From Delftia tsuruhatensis (GTDB lineage Bacteria; Pseudomonadota; Gammaproteobacteria; Burkholderiales; Burkholderiaceae_C), in assembly GCF_903815225.1 (NCBI RefSeq), contig NZ_LR813084.1, forward strand, positions 434,001 to 498,000: a stretch of 64,000 nucleotides of DNA, written 5' to 3'. Below, piece after piece: positions 54,049 to 64,000 of this stretch (position 1 is its first letter; each line of letters begins with the position of its first letter). The notes under the pieces are model-generated. The model saw nothing but the letters and a program-made list of their open reading frames with translations. It was not told where the DNA came from and did no database searches. The position numbers and the translations under genes were made by a program.

Positions 54049-54083
54049 GGCTGGAGGCTCCGAAAAAGGGCCTCCAGCCTTTG
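54049..54083 (+). terminator. attenuator-like hairpin between rplL and rpoB
   Basis: GGCTGGAGGC and GCCTCCAGCC form a perfect 10-bp stem around an 11-nt loop, followed by only TTT. Position and weak tail fit the partial terminator that lowers rpoBC relative to ribosomal genes in other bacteria. Confidence 0.7.
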
Positions 54084-54310
54084 GCGCTTGTGGAGCGCGT
54101 ATCCTGAGAGCACACTAGAAAGCGGTCTGAAGCAGCCTGTTTTCTAGTGTCTTCTGACAACCCGACAGCAGAAGATGCCTTGGTTCGGGCGATGTGCAAC
54201 GCATCGCCGTCAGCCATGGTTGGTAGTGGCCAACCGCCAAGCCCGCAGGGAGCTTTCCATGTGGGGCAGTCGTCGCAGACCCAGGACTCATGTCTTTGCC
54301 CGGAGATCTC

Positions 54311-58423
<4,113 letters not shown>

Positions 58424-58446
58424 ATATTGAAAAGGGAAAGAGTCTT

Positions 58447-62676
<4,230 letters not shown>

Positions 62677-62717
62677 CCTGCCTCGGGCGAGCGAAAGCGA
62701 GCCCGTGAAGTGACGTG

Positions 62718-62756
62718 ACGCTCCCGGCCTGCGAAGCGCAGGCGGGAGCGTTTTTC
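62718..62756 (+). terminator. terminator of rpoBC
   Basis: CGCTCCC-(G)-GCCTGCG pairs with CGCAGGC-GGGAGCG with one bulged G and an AAG loop, followed by TTTTT. Confidence 0.9.
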
Positions 62757-62869
62757 CTTTGTACGGTTTGCGCAGGAGGGATTGCAGCGGCGGGTTCGCC
62801 ATGGGGCGCCGCACGTTGCCGCACCAGGTATGCGCAAGCCCTGTTCCGGATACCAGTCCATTGCAGACG

Positions 62870-63469
62870 ATGTGGTCCCTGTCTCTTGAATGGATGCTGC
62901 TGGCCCTGCTCGTGTTCTGGGCCGTCGGCGCCTACAGCCGGCTGGCCCGGCTGCGCAGCAGCTGCGTACAGCAGTTCGGCGTGCTGGATGCGCACCTGGG
63001 CCAATGGCACGCCATGCTGCAGGCCTTCGAGGCCCAGCCCAAGGCCGAAGGCCAGGGAGCGGCCCTGGTGCATGCCCAGGCCGCGCTCCACCAGACGGCC
63101 GCGCAGCTGCAGTCCGCCCTGGTCGACGCCCGTGGCAGACCTTTGCGCGAGACCGCCCTGGCCTCGCTGGAGCATGCCTGCTCGGCGCTGGAGGTGGCCT
63201 GGCAGGCCATGGCCAAGATGGCGGCCGATGGCGCGCAGCCTGGTGCCTCCACCGATGCCGACCCGCTGCAGTCCTGGCAGCAGCGCTGGACCGAGCACCA
63301 GGTGCGCAACCGCCTGGGGCTGCAGCAATTCAACGCGGCGGCCGAACGCTACAACGCAGCCATCGCGCAGTACCCGGCACGGCTGCTGGCCTGGCTGCTG
63401 GGCTTTCGCCCGGTGCGCCGGCTGCTGATCGAGCCTGCCGCCCCCCGGGCGCAGGAAAGTGGAACATGA
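62870..63469 (+). CDS. LemA-like helical membrane protein
   Basis: A 199-residue protein with one N-terminal membrane helix (about 5-22) followed by a helical region: YSRLARLRSSCVQQFGVLDAHL at the start and FNAAAERYNAAIAQYPARLLAWLLGFRPVRRL at the end, as in the LemA fold. The central part is divergent. It lacks a lipobox. ATG 62870 is taken because it begins with the hydrophobic helix. It overlaps rsmB by 4 nt. Confidence 0.78.
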   Translation: MWSLSLEWMLLALLVFWAVGAYSRLARLRSSCVQQFGVLDAHLGQWHAMLQAFEAQPKAEGQGAALVHAQAALHQTAAQLQSALVDARGRPLRETALASLEHACSALEVAWQAMAKMAADGAQPGASTDADPLQSWQQRWTEHQVRNRLGLQQFNAAAERYNAAIAQYPARLLAWLLGFRPVRRLLIEPAAPRAQESGT

Positions 63470-64000
63470 ACCAACGCACGCATTCTTCCCCGCGCCGCGG
63501 CGCGGCGCCTGCGCAGGCGCCCGCCCTGTGGCAGCAGCTCGACGCCGTTGCCCAGTGCCTCCAGGCCATCCTGGAAGGACAGTCCAGCCGCAGCGTGCTC
63601 GCGCGCGTGGCGCAACCGCTGCGCCCCGGCGTCCAGGCCTTGCTGTTCCAGGTGCTGCGCCAGCTGGGCCGTGCCCAGGCGCTGCAGAAACAGCTTGCCT
63701 CGCGCACGCCGCCGCCGCGTGTCAGCGCGCTGCTGAGCACGGCCCTGGCCCTGGCCTGGGACGAGGCCCAGGCACCTTATCCGCCCTTCACCCTGGTCAA
63801 CCAGACCGTCGAAGCGGCCAAGCAGGGGGCCGCGCGCGCCCAGTCCGGCTTCGTCAATGCCTGTCTGCGCCGCTTCCTGCGCGAACGCGATGCCCTGGTG
63901 GCCGCCACCGAGACGCAGCCGCAGGCGCTCTGGAACCACCCCGCATGGTGGATCGAGCGGCTGCGCAAGGACCATCCCGCGCACTGGCAGGACATCCTGC
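63466..64000 (+). CDS. rsmB: 16S rRNA m5C967 methyltransferase, N-terminal part
   Basis: The frame starts at ATG 63466 (ATGA overlap with the LemA-like gene) and runs off the window after 178 codons. The visible part is the NusB-like RNA-binding domain: LVNQTVEAAKQ, GFVNACLRRFLRER, NHPAWWIERLRKDHP, typical of RsmB (Sun/Fmu). The SAM-binding catalytic domain lies outside the window. Confidence 0.92.
   Translation, partial: MNQRTHSSPRRGAAPAQAPALWQQLDAVAQCLQAILEGQSSRSVLARVAQPLRPGVQALLFQVLRQLGRAQALQKQLASRTPPPRVSALLSTALALAWDEAQAPYPPFTLVNQTVEAAKQGAARAQSGFVNACLRRFLRERDALVAATETQPQALWNHPAWWIERLRKDHPAHWQDIL

Overview
The window is GC-rich, gene-dense bacterial core chromosome with no insertion sequence, phage gene, CRISPR array or rRNA gene. 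Gene content, protein sequences and order (str and S10 clusters joined, S10 cluster ending after rpsQ, tRNA-tufB-tRNA-secE-nusG-rplKAJL-rpoBC, atpIBEFHAGDC, ybeD-lipB-lipA) point to a betaproteobacterium of the order Burkholderiales, family Comamonadaceae. Delftia is my best guess for the genus, by recall of family features and not by a search.

Layout. 1-9.5 kb: the end of a Cys/Lys-repeat protein, a hemerythrin, MarC, a dienelactone hydrolase, a minus-strand hemB-CorA-sulfite-oxidase-like operon, divergent hemJ, a VanZ-like protein, a [2Fe-2S] ferredoxin, an alpha/beta hydrolase and a D,D-carboxypeptidase. 9.6-19.8 kb: translation cluster rpsL-rpsG-fusA-tufA-rpsJ-rplCDWB-rpsS-rplV-rpsC-rplP-rpmC-rpsQ, closed by a strong terminator. 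19.8-24.3 kb: peroxiredoxin, GyrI-like protein, acetyltransferase, divergent cytochrome b561 and cytochrome c', TlpA-like thioredoxin and a lipoprotein. 24.4-27.0 kb: a rudimentary PTS (EIIA of the mannose class, HPr, EI) with no sugar permease. 27.0-27.3 kb: a gene-free stretch with a Fur-box promoter and terminator hairpins, here called a candidate iron-regulated small RNA. 27.4-29.4 kb: lipoate synthesis (ybeD-lipB-lipA, minus). 29.6-36.9 kb: the complete F1Fo ATP synthase operon. 37-41.6 kb: small lipoprotein, lemA-TPM-TPM operon, YheT-like hydrolase with an uncharacterised partner, and a c5-type cytochrome. 41.9-48.6 kb: RND efflux operon (adaptor, pump, outer-membrane factor) with a divergent TetR repressor and a clear operator between them. 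48.7-62.7 kb: tRNA-Arg, Tyr, Gly and Thr, tufB, tRNA-Trp, secE-nusG, rplKAJL and rpoBC. 62.9 kb to the end: a LemA-like protein overlapping rsmB, which runs off the window.

Together the genes serve protein synthesis, transcription, ATP synthesis, lipoate and heme cofactors, respiration and envelope defence. The most unusual signals are regulatory: the Fur-controlled candidate RNA at 27.03-27.28 kb; a recurrent layout in which a -10 hexamer sits 6-8 nt before a start codon with no Shine-Dalgarno sequence (likely leaderless mRNAs); a 13-bp inverted repeat wrapped around a promoter between rpsJ and rplC; a dispersed GC-rich repeat, one copy of which sits inside the atp operon between atpD and atpC; and two tuf genes identical except at their extreme ends.
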